DNA of 64,000 nucleotides, from the NCBI RefSeq assembly GCF_040438925.1, contig NZ_CP159258.1, positions 1,874,001 through 1,938,000 on the forward strand. Reading direction: 5' to 3'. The DNA is from Pseudomonas sp. MYb327. GTDB taxonomy: Bacteria; Pseudomonadota; Gammaproteobacteria; Pseudomonadales; Pseudomonadaceae. The notes beneath the pieces are model-generated. The model made no database searches and was not told the origin of the DNA. It saw nothing but the letters and a program-made list of their open reading frames with translations. The position numbers and the translations under genes were made by a program. Every line of letters starts with the position of its first letter. Positions within the stretch are counted from its first letter, which is position 1. Of this stretch, positions 46,858 through 54,937 are shown piece by piece.

Positions 46858-47769
46858 GTGACGATTTCCGTGAAACTCATCATTGCTGCTCTCTACATTG
46901 CCTCCATCGCGTACGTACACCTGCGCGGAAAGGTGCGCCACAAGCTGGGTCGCCAACTGAGTGACCATTCGACGTTTCTGGCGCCAATCAATTGCTTCCT
47001 TTACCTGTTCTCGAAAATCCCCAACAAGCCTTACCTCAATCCGGCGGATTTCCCCGACTTGAGTCCTTTGCAGGCCCATTGGGAAGAAATCCGCGCCGAA
47101 GGCCAGAACCTGTTGCGGGCAGGGGAGATCAAGCGTTCGAACCAGTACGACGACGTTGGCTTCAATTCGTTTTTCAAGACTGGCTGGAAGCGCTTCTATC
47201 TCAAGTGGTACGGAGACAGCCATCCGTCAGCGATGAAGCTCTGCCCGCGCACCACCGAACTGGTGCAAAGCATCGGCTCGATTAAAGCGGCGATGTTTGC
47301 CGAGTTGCCGCCAGGCTCCAAATTGGTCCGTCACCGCGACCCGTATGCCGGTTCCTACCGTTATCACCTGGGTCTGGAAACGCCCAATGATGCCGGTTGC
47401 TACATCAACGTCGACGGTGAGAACTATCACTGGCGCGACGGTGAAGCGGTGATGTTCGACGAGACGTTCATTCATTACGCGGAAAATACCACCCAGCAAA
47501 ACCGCATCATTCTGTTCTGCGATGTCGAGCGACCGATGAAATATCGTTGGGCGGCGGCGTTCAATGGCTGGTTCAGCCGTCATGTGATGTCGGCTGCTGG
47601 CGCGCCAAACGAGGCGGGCGACAAGGTAGGGGGCATCAATCGTCTGTTCGGCAAGATCTACAAGATTCGCCTGCGCGCCAAAGCGTTGAAAAAGCGAAAT
47701 CGCAAGCTTTACTACCTGCAAAAGTGGGCGTTCTTTGGTGGGTTATTGGCGGTGTTTGTTCTGGTCTGA
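46858..47769 (+). CDS. lpxO: Lipid A 2-hydroxylase LpxO
   Basis: The protein has 303 residues from GTG 46858; GTG 46870 (MKLIIAALYIASIAYV when read as Met) is an equally likely start. An N-terminal membrane segment (5-20) precedes an aspartyl/asparaginyl beta-hydroxylase domain. Fe(II) ligands are His159 and Asp161 (VRHRDPYAGSYRYHLGL) and His206 (FDETFIHYAEN), with 2-oxoglutarate-binding Arg in QNRIILFCDVERP. A second hydrophobic segment is at the C-terminus (about 285-303). It adds a 2-hydroxyl group to a secondary acyl chain of lipid A. Confidence 0.92.
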   Translation: MTISVKLIIAALYIASIAYVHLRGKVRHKLGRQLSDHSTFLAPINCFLYLFSKIPNKPYLNPADFPDLSPLQAHWEEIRAEGQNLLRAGEIKRSNQYDDVGFNSFFKTGWKRFYLKWYGDSHPSAMKLCPRTTELVQSIGSIKAAMFAELPPGSKLVRHRDPYAGSYRYHLGLETPNDAGCYINVDGENYHWRDGEAVMFDETFIHYAENTTQQNRIILFCDVERPMKYRWAAAFNGWFSRHVMSAAGAPNEAGDKVGGINRLFGKIYKIRLRAKALKKRNRKLYYLQKWAFFGGLLAVFVLV

Positions 47770-47777
47770 TAGCAGCA

Positions 47778-47847
47778 TCGCTGGCAAGCCCGCTCCTACA
47801 GATTTGTGTCAATCACATCTCTCTGTAGGAGCTGGCTTGCCAGCGAT
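47778..47847. repeat. REP doublet (REPIN-like)
   Basis: ATCGCTGGCAAGCCCGCTCC / GGAGCTGGCTTGCCAGCGAT, flanked by TACAG/CTGTA, with a spacer of about 20 bp. It sits between convergent lpxO and ku. Confidence 0.85.
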
Positions 47848-47868
47848 AAGGCCAGAACATCCAACGCA

Positions 47869-48729
47869 TTATTTACTGACTTTTTTCCTCGCCGCCGGCT
47901 TGGCCGTCGATTTGGTCTTGGCAGATGCCTTGGTCGCCCCCTTGCCACCCAGGCTACGTTTGAGCAACTCGGTCAAATCAATAACATCCGCTGTCTTGCG
48001 TTCCTCTTCGCCAGTAGCCGTCTCAACATCTTCAATCTTTCCTTCATGGGCTTTTTTGTCCACCAACGCCATGATCTTCTCTTCGAATTCATCCCGGTAA
48101 TCGTCCGGTGACCATTCGACGGTCATGTCCTGGACCAAACGCTTGGCCATGTCCAGTTCGCCTTTGGCCAGCTCGGCCTTGGTCACGTCGGGGCCCAACG
48201 CCAACTCATCCAGACTGCGGACTTCCGCTGGCCAGCGCAGTTTCACCAGGACCATGGCCGATTCCATCGGCATCAAGGCCGCCAGATATTGGCGGGTATG
48301 CAGCACTACGCGGGCCAGTGCGACTTTGTTGGTTTTAGTCAGGGTTTCGCGCAAGAGAGCGTAAACCTTGCCACCGCGCTTGTCCGGCGCCAGGTAGTAG
48401 GGGGTATCAATGTTTTGCAGCGGGATTTGCTCGCTGTCGACAAAGGCGAAAATATCGATGGTCTGGGTCGACAGGGGATGCGCCGAGCGAATCTCCTCTT
48501 CGCTGAGCACCACATAGCGGCCCTTTTCGTATTGCACGCCTTTGACGATGTGCTCCTTGGTGACTTCCTTGCCGGTGACCTTATTGACACGTTTATAGCC
48601 CACCGGATCCATGCTGCGGCTATCGAGCCAGTCGAAATCCACCCCCTGCGAAGACGTCGCCGAAACCAGCGCCACAGGAATATGCACCAGCCCGAAACTG
48701 ATTGCGCCTTTCCAGATTGCCCGTGCCAT
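47869..48729 (-). CDS. ku: Ku protein (non-homologous end joining)
   Basis: The start is taken at 48729 (MARAIWKGAISFGLVHIPVA), the universal bacterial Ku opening; this gives 286 residues. The core beta-barrel (about 1-250) includes GKEVTKEHIVKGVQYEKGRY and LDELALGPDVTKAELA. A C-terminal Lys/Ala-rich tail (TKASAKTKSTAKPAARKK) is typical and probably binds DNA. Ku threads onto DNA ends and recruits LigD. No ligD lies in this window. Confidence 0.95.
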   Translation of the reverse strand: MARAIWKGAISFGLVHIPVALVSATSSQGVDFDWLDSRSMDPVGYKRVNKVTGKEVTKEHIVKGVQYEKGRYVVLSEEEIRSAHPLSTQTIDIFAFVDSEQIPLQNIDTPYYLAPDKRGGKVYALLRETLTKTNKVALARVVLHTRQYLAALMPMESAMVLVKLRWPAEVRSLDELALGPDVTKAELAKGELDMAKRLVQDMTVEWSPDDYRDEFEEKIMALVDKKAHEGKIEDVETATGEEERKTADVIDLTELLKRSLGGKGATKASAKTKSTAKPAARKKVSK

Positions 48730-48922
48730 GGTCGTCTTCCCAAGAGTGATGTTCAGGTGACCTGTCGCCTCGAACAAAAGTTTCAGCGGCCTGCAGCCCG
48801 GTCCTGGCAGTGGACCAACGTTGTGTTACATCTTCCCTGGAACGTTTGGGTTAACAAATCCGAACCCCAGGCGTAGCGTGCTATCAAAGACTCCATTCAC
48901 GCACACGTCGAGAGGCTCCCCC

Positions 48923-49267
48923 ATGAACCGATACGTACCTGGCCTTATCGTGCTGGCTTTGAGCGGCGTATTCGGTCCTTGGGCTCAGGCCGAGGTCGTC
49001 TCGCCAGGCGCACGGTTATACATGGCGCAGAACCTGCCGGGCAGCACAAATAACAATCCCTATAACAGCCCGATCCGCCGGGCCAATCCCAACAGCATGC
49101 AAGGCACCCAGCCCAGCGCCCCGGCCATACGTGGTCCGAACACCGTACCGGTGCCACGGCCGCCAACTCTCGATAACGGCGGCATTGGCAACCGCTACCC
49201 GCAAGGTAGCCCGGCCCCCGCCAGCGCACCGAAATTCATTCCCAATCCGCCTCCCCGCAGTCCTTGA
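48923..49267 (+). CDS. Exported Pro/Asn-rich small protein
   Basis: The start is taken at 48923 with GAGAGG upstream; this gives 114 residues. A signal peptide (MNRYVPGLIVLALSGVFGPW, cleaved near AQA-E) is followed by a disordered Pro/Asn/Gly-rich chain (LPGSTNNNPYNSPIRRANP; PVPRPPTLDNG). No domain was recognised. It lies 51 bp before the sugar dehydrogenase gene on the same strand and may be co-transcribed. Confidence 0.75.
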   Translation: MNRYVPGLIVLALSGVFGPWAQAEVVSPGARLYMAQNLPGSTNNNPYNSPIRRANPNSMQGTQPSAPAIRGPNTVPVPRPPTLDNGGIGNRYPQGSPAPASAPKFIPNPPPRSP

Positions 49268-49318
49268 ACGGTAGGCCTACAGATCTGTCGACCCACCTCA
49301 TGACAAAAGGAATCGTAC

Positions 49319-50461
49319 ATGTTGCGTAAAACCCTATTGGCCACTTTCTGCGCCAGCGCCCTGATGACCATCACATTCCCGGCCCTTGCTTTGGAGATGC
49401 AGAGCGAGCAGGGCACGCTTGAGGTCACGCCGATCGCAACAGGTCTGGAGCACCCGTGGGCATTGGCATTTCTGCCAGACCGCCAGGGCATGCTGGTGAC
49501 CGAGCGTCCGGGCAACCTGCGCGTGGTAACGGCTGACGGCAAATTGTCAGCGCCGATCAACGGCGTACCCAAGGTCTGGGCCAACGCACAGGGCGGTTTG
49601 CTGGACGTAGCGCTGTCTCCAGACTTCAAGCAAGACCGCATGGTTTACCTGACCTTCGCTGAGGGCGGTGGGCAGGGGGACAAGGCAGGGACTGCGGTCG
49701 GCCGCGGACGTTTATCTGAAGACGTGACGACGCTGAAGGACTTTCGGGTGATTCTCCGACAGGAGCCCAAGCTCTCGACCGGCAATCATTTCGGTTCACG
49801 CCTGGTGTTCGACCGGGACGGCTATCTGTTTGTGACCTTGGGAGAAAACAACGACCGGCCCACCGCACAGGACCTCGACAAGCTGCAGGGCAAGGTCGCG
49901 AGGATCTATCCAGACGGCAAGGTGCCCGATGACAACCCCTTTGTCGGCCAGGCCGGCGTGCGCCCGGAAATATGGGCTTACGGCGTTCGCAATCCGCAGG
50001 GCGCGGCGCTAAACCCCTGGACCGGCACCCTCTGGGAAGACGAACACGGTCCCTTAGGGGGTGATGAAGTCAACATCATCGAACGCGGCAAGAATTACGG
50101 TTGGCCCCTGGCTACCCACGGCATCAACTACTCCGGCCAGCCGATCCCGGAAGCCAAGGGCAAAACCGCTGAAGGCACGGTTGGGCCGCACCATGTCTGG
50201 GAGAAGTCCCCCGGTCTCAGTGGCCTGGCGTTCTACGATGGCGATCGCTTCAAGGTCTGGCAGCACAACGCGTTTATTGGTGCCCTTGTTACCCGGGAGC
50301 TGATCCGACTACAGTTCGATGGCGACAAGGTGGTTCACGAAGAACGCCTGTTGGGTGAATTCAAAAAACGCATTCGCGATGTGCGACAAGGGCCCGATGG
50401 TTATTTGTATGTGCTGACCGATGAAGAGAACGGTGGACTTTACAAGATAGGCCTGAAGTAA
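49319..50461 (+). CDS. PQQ-dependent aldose sugar dehydrogenase (YliI-like)
   Basis: The protein has 380 residues with a signal peptide (MLRKTLLATFCASALMTITF...ALA). It is a six-bladed soluble GDH-type propeller: GLEHPWALAFLPDRQGMLVTE (first blade), GNHFGSRLVFDRDGYLFVTLG (PQQ/Ca region, about 155-175), AYGVRNPQGAALNPWTG and EDEHGPLGGDEVN. AAAGGA precedes the start. It oxidises aldoses in the periplasm using PQQ. A REP-like hairpin terminator follows. Confidence 0.92.
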   Translation: MLRKTLLATFCASALMTITFPALALEMQSEQGTLEVTPIATGLEHPWALAFLPDRQGMLVTERPGNLRVVTADGKLSAPINGVPKVWANAQGGLLDVALSPDFKQDRMVYLTFAEGGGQGDKAGTAVGRGRLSEDVTTLKDFRVILRQEPKLSTGNHFGSRLVFDRDGYLFVTLGENNDRPTAQDLDKLQGKVARIYPDGKVPDDNPFVGQAGVRPEIWAYGVRNPQGAALNPWTGTLWEDEHGPLGGDEVNIIERGKNYGWPLATHGINYSGQPIPEAKGKTAEGTVGPHHVWEKSPGLSGLAFYDGDRFKVWQHNAFIGALVTRELIRLQFDGDKVVHEERLLGEFKKRIRDVRQGPDGYLYVLTDEENGGLYKIGLK

Positions 50462-50471
50462 CCATCGCTTT

Positions 50472-50501
50472 TGTGGCGAGGGAGCAAGCTCCCTCGCCAC
50501 A
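50472..50501. terminator. REP hairpin acting as bidirectional terminator
   Basis: TGTGGCGAGGGAGC-AA-GCTCCCTCGCCACA is a perfect 14-bp stem between the convergent sugar dehydrogenase and GNAT stops. Confidence 0.8.
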
Positions 50502-50504
50502 GGT

Positions 50505-50966
50505 TTACCCCATGGCTGGCCCGATGCGTTTTTCCAGGCGCAGTGCGTCGGCGTGATCCTGGTAATAGTCATGAATTAACGCGAAGCGCTGATAGCCGTT
50601 GCGTTCATACAAGGCAATCGCCTTCGGGTTGTCGATACGCACTTCAAGGCGCAAACAAGCGCGACCGTGCTCCTGTGCTGACGCTTCAATGCGCTCGAGC
50701 AATTGCTTTCCCAACCCACAGCCCCGCGCTTGGGCATCAATCGCAATCGAATACAGCCGCGCCGCTGATGTTCCTCGATGAAAAAGCACCACGGCATAAC
50801 CCGCCAGGTGCTCCCCGCGCTGCGCCACCAGCAACTGCCCGTGTGCATGGGCAATCATCCACCGAAAGCTGCGACGGTTGAGCCGGTCCGTGGTGAAGCA
50901 TTGTTCTTCAAGCTTGAGCAGTGCCGGTAAGTCTTCAATGACCGCCAAACGAAAAACCAGATTCAT
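50505..50966 (-). CDS. GNAT N-acetyltransferase, RimI-like
   Basis: The start is taken at 50966 (MNLVFRLAVIEDLPALLKLE), giving 153 residues. The CoA loop is AQARGCGLGKQLLERIE (about 78-94), preceded by LYSIAID, with LEVRIDNPKAIALYERNGY as GNAT motif B. It diverges from the RimK-like ATP-grasp gene with 92 bp between. RimK-family genes in related genomes often pair with a GNAT/peptidase protein, which supports a functional link (inference). Confidence 0.88.
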   Translation of the reverse strand: MNLVFRLAVIEDLPALLKLEEQCFTTDRLNRRSFRWMIAHAHGQLLVAQRGEHLAGYAVVLFHRGTSAARLYSIAIDAQARGCGLGKQLLERIEASAQEHGRACLRLEVRIDNPKAIALYERNGYQRFALIHDYYQDHADALRLEKRIGPAMG

Positions 50967-51058
50967 ATAACCACCGTAAAAGTTGCGTAATGAAACGGGA
51001 CTTTCAAAAAAGTTCGTGCTTAATAGGAAAGGTCTTGTTCTCCAACGGATCAATCACT

Positions 51059-52633
51059 ATGTCAGCGGTACAAAGTCATTGGCGCGAAGTATCAGAGCAA
51101 ACTTTAACGGCGGCAACTTTTTTAAATGACACTCTTAGAACTTCCAGTCAGTTAATTATCATCGTCGAACGCAAGGAAGACTGGGCTTCCTATTTTCCCA
51201 GCGAAGACATCGTCACGGCCCAGGAATACCTCGAACAAACCCGCGACAACGAGCAAGGCAAACGCGTTCAGGTGATTAACCTGTGTCGCAGCTACAAGTA
51301 CCTGGGCCACGGTTATTACTGCTCTTTGCTGGCCGAAGCCCGAGGGCACAAGGTCATTCCGTCGGTACGGACCATCAGCGAACTGACGCGCAAATCCCTG
51401 TACGGCCTGGCTCTGGATGATCTGGATAAAAACCTGGAAAAAGCCCTCAGTCATCATGTTTACAGCGATACCGAAGGTTTCACCCTGACGTTATATTTTG
51501 GCAAGACCAACATCGAGCCATTACAGGAATTGGCGCGGCAGTTATTTGAAATCTTTGCCTGTCCGATTTTGCTGGTTGAGTTTCGTCGAACGAACGGCTG
51601 GCATATAGAAGGCATTAAGTTTGGTGCGCTGCATAAGTTGCGCGAAGACCAGGAAGATCAATTTGCCAACTCGCTCGACAGTTTCAGTCGCAAGATCTGG
51701 CGTATGCCACGCTCTAAGCGGTTGGCACGTTACGACCTGGCGATCCTGCACGATCCTCAAGAAGCCTTGCCGCCGTCAAATCCCAAGGCGCTGGACAATT
51801 TCGTCAGGGTCGGCAGGACGCTGGGCATCGACGTCGAATTGATCGAGCGCAAGGACTATGCGCGGATTGCCGAGTACGACGGCTTGTTGATTCGCGAAAC
51901 CACCAGTGTCGACAACCACACCTACCGCTTCGCCAAGAAAGCCGAGAGTGAAGGGCTGGTGGTGATGGACGACCCGGCATCGATCCTGCGCTGCACCAAC
52001 AAGGTCTATCTGACTGACCTGCTCAAGAGCCACCAATTGGGCATGCCCGCCACCGAAATCCTCTACAAGGAACGACCCGAGGACTTCGAGCGCGTCGGCG
52101 AGCGTCTGGGTTTTCCGTTGGTGCTGAAGATCCCTGACGGCTGTTTCTCCCGGGGCGTGATCAAGGTTGAGAGCCAACAGGCCCTGCTCGAAGCCACCGC
52201 CGAACTGTTCGAACACTCGGTGCTGTTGCTGGCTCAGGAGTTCTTCTACACCGAGTACGACTGGCGCATTGGCGTGCTCAACCGAAAGCCGATTTTTGCC
52301 TGCCAATACTTCATGTCCAAGGGCCATTGGCAAATCTACAACCACAAGGCCAAGGGCCAGGACATCAACGGTGAATGCCGCACCTTGGCGGTTCACGAAG
52401 CGCCGCGGGCCGTGGTGGACCTGGCGGTGAAAACGGCCAACCTGATCGGTGATGGCTTGTATGGCGTTGACCTCAAGCAGTCCGGCGACAAAGTGGTGGT
52501 GATCGAAGTCAACGACAACCCGAACATGGACGCGGGCATCGAAGACGCCTATTTGCAGGACGATCTGTATTCATTGGTGCTGGAGGAGTTTGTGCGGCGC
52601 CTGGAACTCAAACGTCGCGGCCAGGCCTGGTGA
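51059..52633 (+). CDS. RimK-like ATP-grasp protein with RLAN domain
   Basis: The start is ATG 51059 (MSAVQSHWREVSEQTLTAA), giving 524 residues. The N-terminal part (about 35-200) matches the RLAN domain seen before RimK-like ATP-grasps (QVINLCRSYKYLGHGYYCSL). The ATP-grasp domain (about 310-505) contains LVLKIPDGCFSRGVIKV and VIEVNDNPNMDAGIED, the Mg2+/ATP-binding end. It would ligate an amino acid or peptide to an acceptor. Targets are unknown; it is distinct from ribosomal S6 ligase RimK. The CorA-like gene starts 7 bp after its stop. Confidence 0.9.
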   Translation: MSAVQSHWREVSEQTLTAATFLNDTLRTSSQLIIIVERKEDWASYFPSEDIVTAQEYLEQTRDNEQGKRVQVINLCRSYKYLGHGYYCSLLAEARGHKVIPSVRTISELTRKSLYGLALDDLDKNLEKALSHHVYSDTEGFTLTLYFGKTNIEPLQELARQLFEIFACPILLVEFRRTNGWHIEGIKFGALHKLREDQEDQFANSLDSFSRKIWRMPRSKRLARYDLAILHDPQEALPPSNPKALDNFVRVGRTLGIDVELIERKDYARIAEYDGLLIRETTSVDNHTYRFAKKAESEGLVVMDDPASILRCTNKVYLTDLLKSHQLGMPATEILYKERPEDFERVGERLGFPLVLKIPDGCFSRGVIKVESQQALLEATAELFEHSVLLLAQEFFYTEYDWRIGVLNRKPIFACQYFMSKGHWQIYNHKAKGQDINGECRTLAVHEAPRAVVDLAVKTANLIGDGLYGVDLKQSGDKVVVIEVNDNPNMDAGIEDAYLQDDLYSLVLEEFVRRLELKRRGQAW

Positions 52634-52640
52634 ACGGCCG

Positions 52641-53564
52641 ATGATCCAGAGTTTTCAATTGACTCAGGGGACACTGCACGCGGTCGAACGGCTGGACGCC
52701 GAAGTCATGCTATTCAGCAATCCTGACGCCGCCGAGCGCGACCTGCTGCATAGCCATTTCAAACTCGATGACCACGCGTTGGCCTCGGCCCTGGACCCTG
52801 ACGAGGTCTCGCGTATCGAGTTCCACCCCGACAACTTGTTCCTGATCTGGAAACGTCCGGAAAACTACTCGGGCGCGGGCAGCCTGGCCTTCGAAGTGTC
52901 GTCCTGCGGCCTGCTGTTTTGCCCGGATCGCCTGCTGGTGATCGCCACGGACGACGCGCCCTTGAACGGGCTCGGCAGGCGACAGGCACTGAACACGCCG
53001 CTGGACGTCTTGCTCGATCTGTTGTTCAACAACATCCACCACTATTTGGGTCACCTCAAAGTCATCAAGCTGGTTGCCCGGGAATTGCAGCAGAAATTCA
53101 ACGCGTCGATGCAGAACCAGCACCTGATCCAGATGTTCAACCTCAGCGAAAGCCTGATTTATTACATCAACGCCATTCACAGTAACGGCGCGGTCCTGAC
53201 CCGGCTACGCAATCATGCAGAAAAGGAACACTTTGGCGCCCATGCTATTGGCCTGATCGACGACCTGATCATCGAAAACAACCAATGCTACAAGCAGGCG
53301 GAGATCTACTCGACGGTGTTCTCCGGGCTCATCGACGCCCGGGGCAACCTGATGAACAACAGCATGAACAACCTGCTGCGCAAGCTGACGCTGATCAACG
53401 TGGTGTTTCTGCCGTTGAACCTGATCGCGAGCATTGGCGGCATGTCGGAGTTCAGCATGATGACGGCGGGATCGCCGTGGTGGGTTTCTTATCCGTTGTT
53501 TTTGATAGCGATGATGATTGGGGCGGGAGTGATGGTGTTAGGGCTCAAGCGTTTGGCGAAATAA
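52641..53564 (+). CDS. CorA-family protein with GMS in place of GMN
   Basis: The start is ATG 52641, giving 307 residues. A soluble alpha/beta domain and long stalk helices (about 120-250) lead to two C-terminal membrane helices at about 250-267 and 280-301. The loop-entry signature, normally GMN, reads GMS (residues 267-269, in LIASIGGMSEFSMM). Mg2+ selectivity of CorA relies on GMN, and ZntB uses GIN, so transport may be altered or absent. Seven bases separate it from the RimK-like gene, indicating one operon. Confidence 0.85.
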   Translation: MIQSFQLTQGTLHAVERLDAEVMLFSNPDAAERDLLHSHFKLDDHALASALDPDEVSRIEFHPDNLFLIWKRPENYSGAGSLAFEVSSCGLLFCPDRLLVIATDDAPLNGLGRRQALNTPLDVLLDLLFNNIHHYLGHLKVIKLVARELQQKFNASMQNQHLIQMFNLSESLIYYINAIHSNGAVLTRLRNHAEKEHFGAHAIGLIDDLIIENNQCYKQAEIYSTVFSGLIDARGNLMNNSMNNLLRKLTLINVVFLPLNLIASIGGMSEFSMMTAGSPWWVSYPLFLIAMMIGAGVMVLGLKRLAK

Positions 53565-53586
53565 TTTGAACGACAGACAGATCGCC

Positions 53587-53630
53587 ATCGCGGGCGAGCC
53601 CCCCACCAAGGGGCTGGATGTGCCCGCGAT
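53587..53630. repeat. Inverted repeat after the CorA-like gene
   Basis: ATCGCGGGC pairs with GCCCGCGAT; AGCCCC and GGGGCT pair inside. It is a REP-like stem-loop 22 bp after the stop and a probable transcript end. Confidence 0.65.
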
Positions 53631-53682
53631 AGCAATCTTCGAATCAACAGAGAGACCGGATCTGTGTTGAGCCTTCGCAACA

Positions 53683-53793
53683 ATGACCATTGACTTGCCA
53701 TCAACGCCCGGCTACTTTCCGGGCATGACTTCCATCGTATTGCGCTGCCAGCCAAGCATTATTATTACCGCCATTCCTCATTTGGCGGGCTAG
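53683..53793 (+). CDS. Ile-rich attenuator leader peptide of the dehydratase gene
   Basis: ATG at 53725 opens a 22-codon frame ending in TAG at 53791-53793; an in-frame ATG at 53683 would extend it to 36 codons. The short form encodes five Ile (three consecutive ATT at 53758-53766), one Val, two Leu and two Thr. These are the amino acids made from or sensed by this pathway. The run of Ile codons lies directly in front of attenuator segment A. Ribosome stalling here when charged tRNA-Ile is scarce would block the pause hairpin (established mechanism for ilv leaders; the assignment here is inference). Confidence 0.75.
   Translation: MTIDLPSTPGYFPGMTSIVLRCQPSIIITAIPHLAG
53690..53718 (+). promoter_or_regulatory. 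Candidate promoter near the leader peptide
   Basis: TTGACT (53690-53695) and TACTTT (53713-53718) are separated by exactly 17 bp, a good sigma-70 match. The predicted start of transcription would fall at about 53724-53726, on the leader ATG itself, implying a leaderless leader mRNA. If the 53683 start is used instead, transcription must begin upstream and this match is fortuitous. Confidence 0.35.
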
Positions 53794-53834
53794 CTCACGA
53801 CTGCAGCACCCAACCCGCCCTAGAGGCGGGTTTT
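53768..53834 (+). promoter_or_regulatory. Transcription attenuator upstream of threonine dehydratase
   Basis: Four segments can be read. A is CCGCC (53768-53772), B is GGCGGG (53784-53789), C is CCCGCC (53814-53819) and D is GGCGGG (53825-53830), followed by TTTT. A pairs with B, B with C and C with D. C:D is the terminator (AACCCGCC-ctaga-GGCGGGTTTT) and B:C the antiterminator. The leader stop codon lies just past B. The structure fits Ile-responsive attenuation. Confidence 0.8.
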
Positions 53835-53877
53835 CATTTTCTGTCTCGGGGTTCTGATCAAATGTCAGGAGACGAAT

Positions 53878-54891
53878 ATGACCAGCGTGCCCGCACAACA
53901 AACCCTGCTTGAACATTACGTCAAAAAAATCCTTGCCGCGCCGGTCTATGAATTGGCGGTGCGCACACCGTTGCAACCAGCACCGGCGCTGTCCTTGGCC
54001 TTGGGCAATCAAATCCTGCTTAAACGCGAAGACTTGCAACCGACCTTTTCCTTCAAGATTCGTGGTGCTTACAACAAACTCGTTCAACTGAGCACTGAGC
54101 AAAAGGCCCGCGGCGTGGTCACGGCTTCGGCAGGCAATCACGCCCAGGGCGTAGCGTTGGCCGCCCGTGAACTGGGGATCGACGCCTCGATAGTGATGCC
54201 CGCCACCACACCGGAACTGAAGGTGCTCGGGGTGCGCAGCCGTGGGGCGGAGGCGTTGTTGCACGGGGAGAGTTTTCCGTTTGCCTTGGCCTACGCGCTC
54301 GAGCTGGCGGAAAAAACCGGGAAGACGTTTGTTTCGCCCTTCGACGACCCAGACGTGATTGCGGGGCAGGGCACCGTGGCCGCGGAGATCCTGCGTCAGC
54401 ACCAAGGTGCTTTGGATGCGATTTTTGTACCGGTGGGCGGCGGCGGGTTAATCGCCGGCATCGCGGCGTACGTCAAATACCTTCGGCCAGAAATTCGCAT
54501 CATCGGTGTCGAGTCGGAACATTCCGCTTGCTTGAAAGCAGCATTGGAGGCTGATCAGCGTGTCGTTTTGCCAAGCGTTGGCACTTTCGCCGACGGTGTC
54601 GCGGTCGCGCAGATCGGAGCTTTTGGCTTCGAGGTCTGCCGGTTTTGCGTGGATGAGGTGCTGACCGTCAGCAACGATGAACTCTGTGCTGCAATCAAGA
54701 ATATTTATGACGATACCCGCTCGATCACCGAGCCTTCCGGCGCGTTGGCGGTGGCGGGTATCAAGAAGTACGTGGCGAGAAGCGCTTTGCGTGGCCAGAC
54801 GTTCGTCGCCATCGATTCAGGCGCCAATATCAATTTCGACAGTTTGCGGCATGTGGCCGAGCGCGCCGCGTTGTGCGGCGACCCGGCGTGA
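53878..54891 (+). CDS. ilvA: Threonine/serine dehydratase, short form
   Basis: The protein has 337 residues with AGGAGA before the ATG. It is a fold-type II PLP enzyme: Lys60 in QPTFSFKIRGAYNK binds PLP, ASAGNHAQGVALAARELGI binds substrate and PLP, and the phosphate loop is PVGGGGLIAG. The C-terminal ACT regulatory domain of biosynthetic IlvA is missing, so isoleucine feedback on the enzyme is not expected. Regulation by attenuation at the RNA level could compensate (inference). It deaminates Thr to 2-oxobutanoate. Symbol given for the reaction; the paralogue number in this genome is unknown. Confidence 0.9.
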   Translation: MTSVPAQQTLLEHYVKKILAAPVYELAVRTPLQPAPALSLALGNQILLKREDLQPTFSFKIRGAYNKLVQLSTEQKARGVVTASAGNHAQGVALAARELGIDASIVMPATTPELKVLGVRSRGAEALLHGESFPFALAYALELAEKTGKTFVSPFDDPDVIAGQGTVAAEILRQHQGALDAIFVPVGGGGLIAGIAAYVKYLRPEIRIIGVESEHSACLKAALEADQRVVLPSVGTFADGVAVAQIGAFGFEVCRFCVDEVLTVSNDELCAAIKNIYDDTRSITEPSGALAVAGIKKYVARSALRGQTFVAIDSGANINFDSLRHVAERAALCGDPA

Positions 54892-54899
54892 AGCGTGTC

Positions 54900-54937
54900 A
54901 GCCGTAAAGCGGATGTCTTTACGTCCGCTTCACGGCT
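54900..54937. terminator. Convergent terminator between ilvA and ecotin genes
   Basis: AGCCGT-AA-AGCGGA...TCCGCT-TC-ACGGCT forms a long stem. Its right arm reaches into the ecotin stop codon (54936-54938). Confidence 0.75.
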
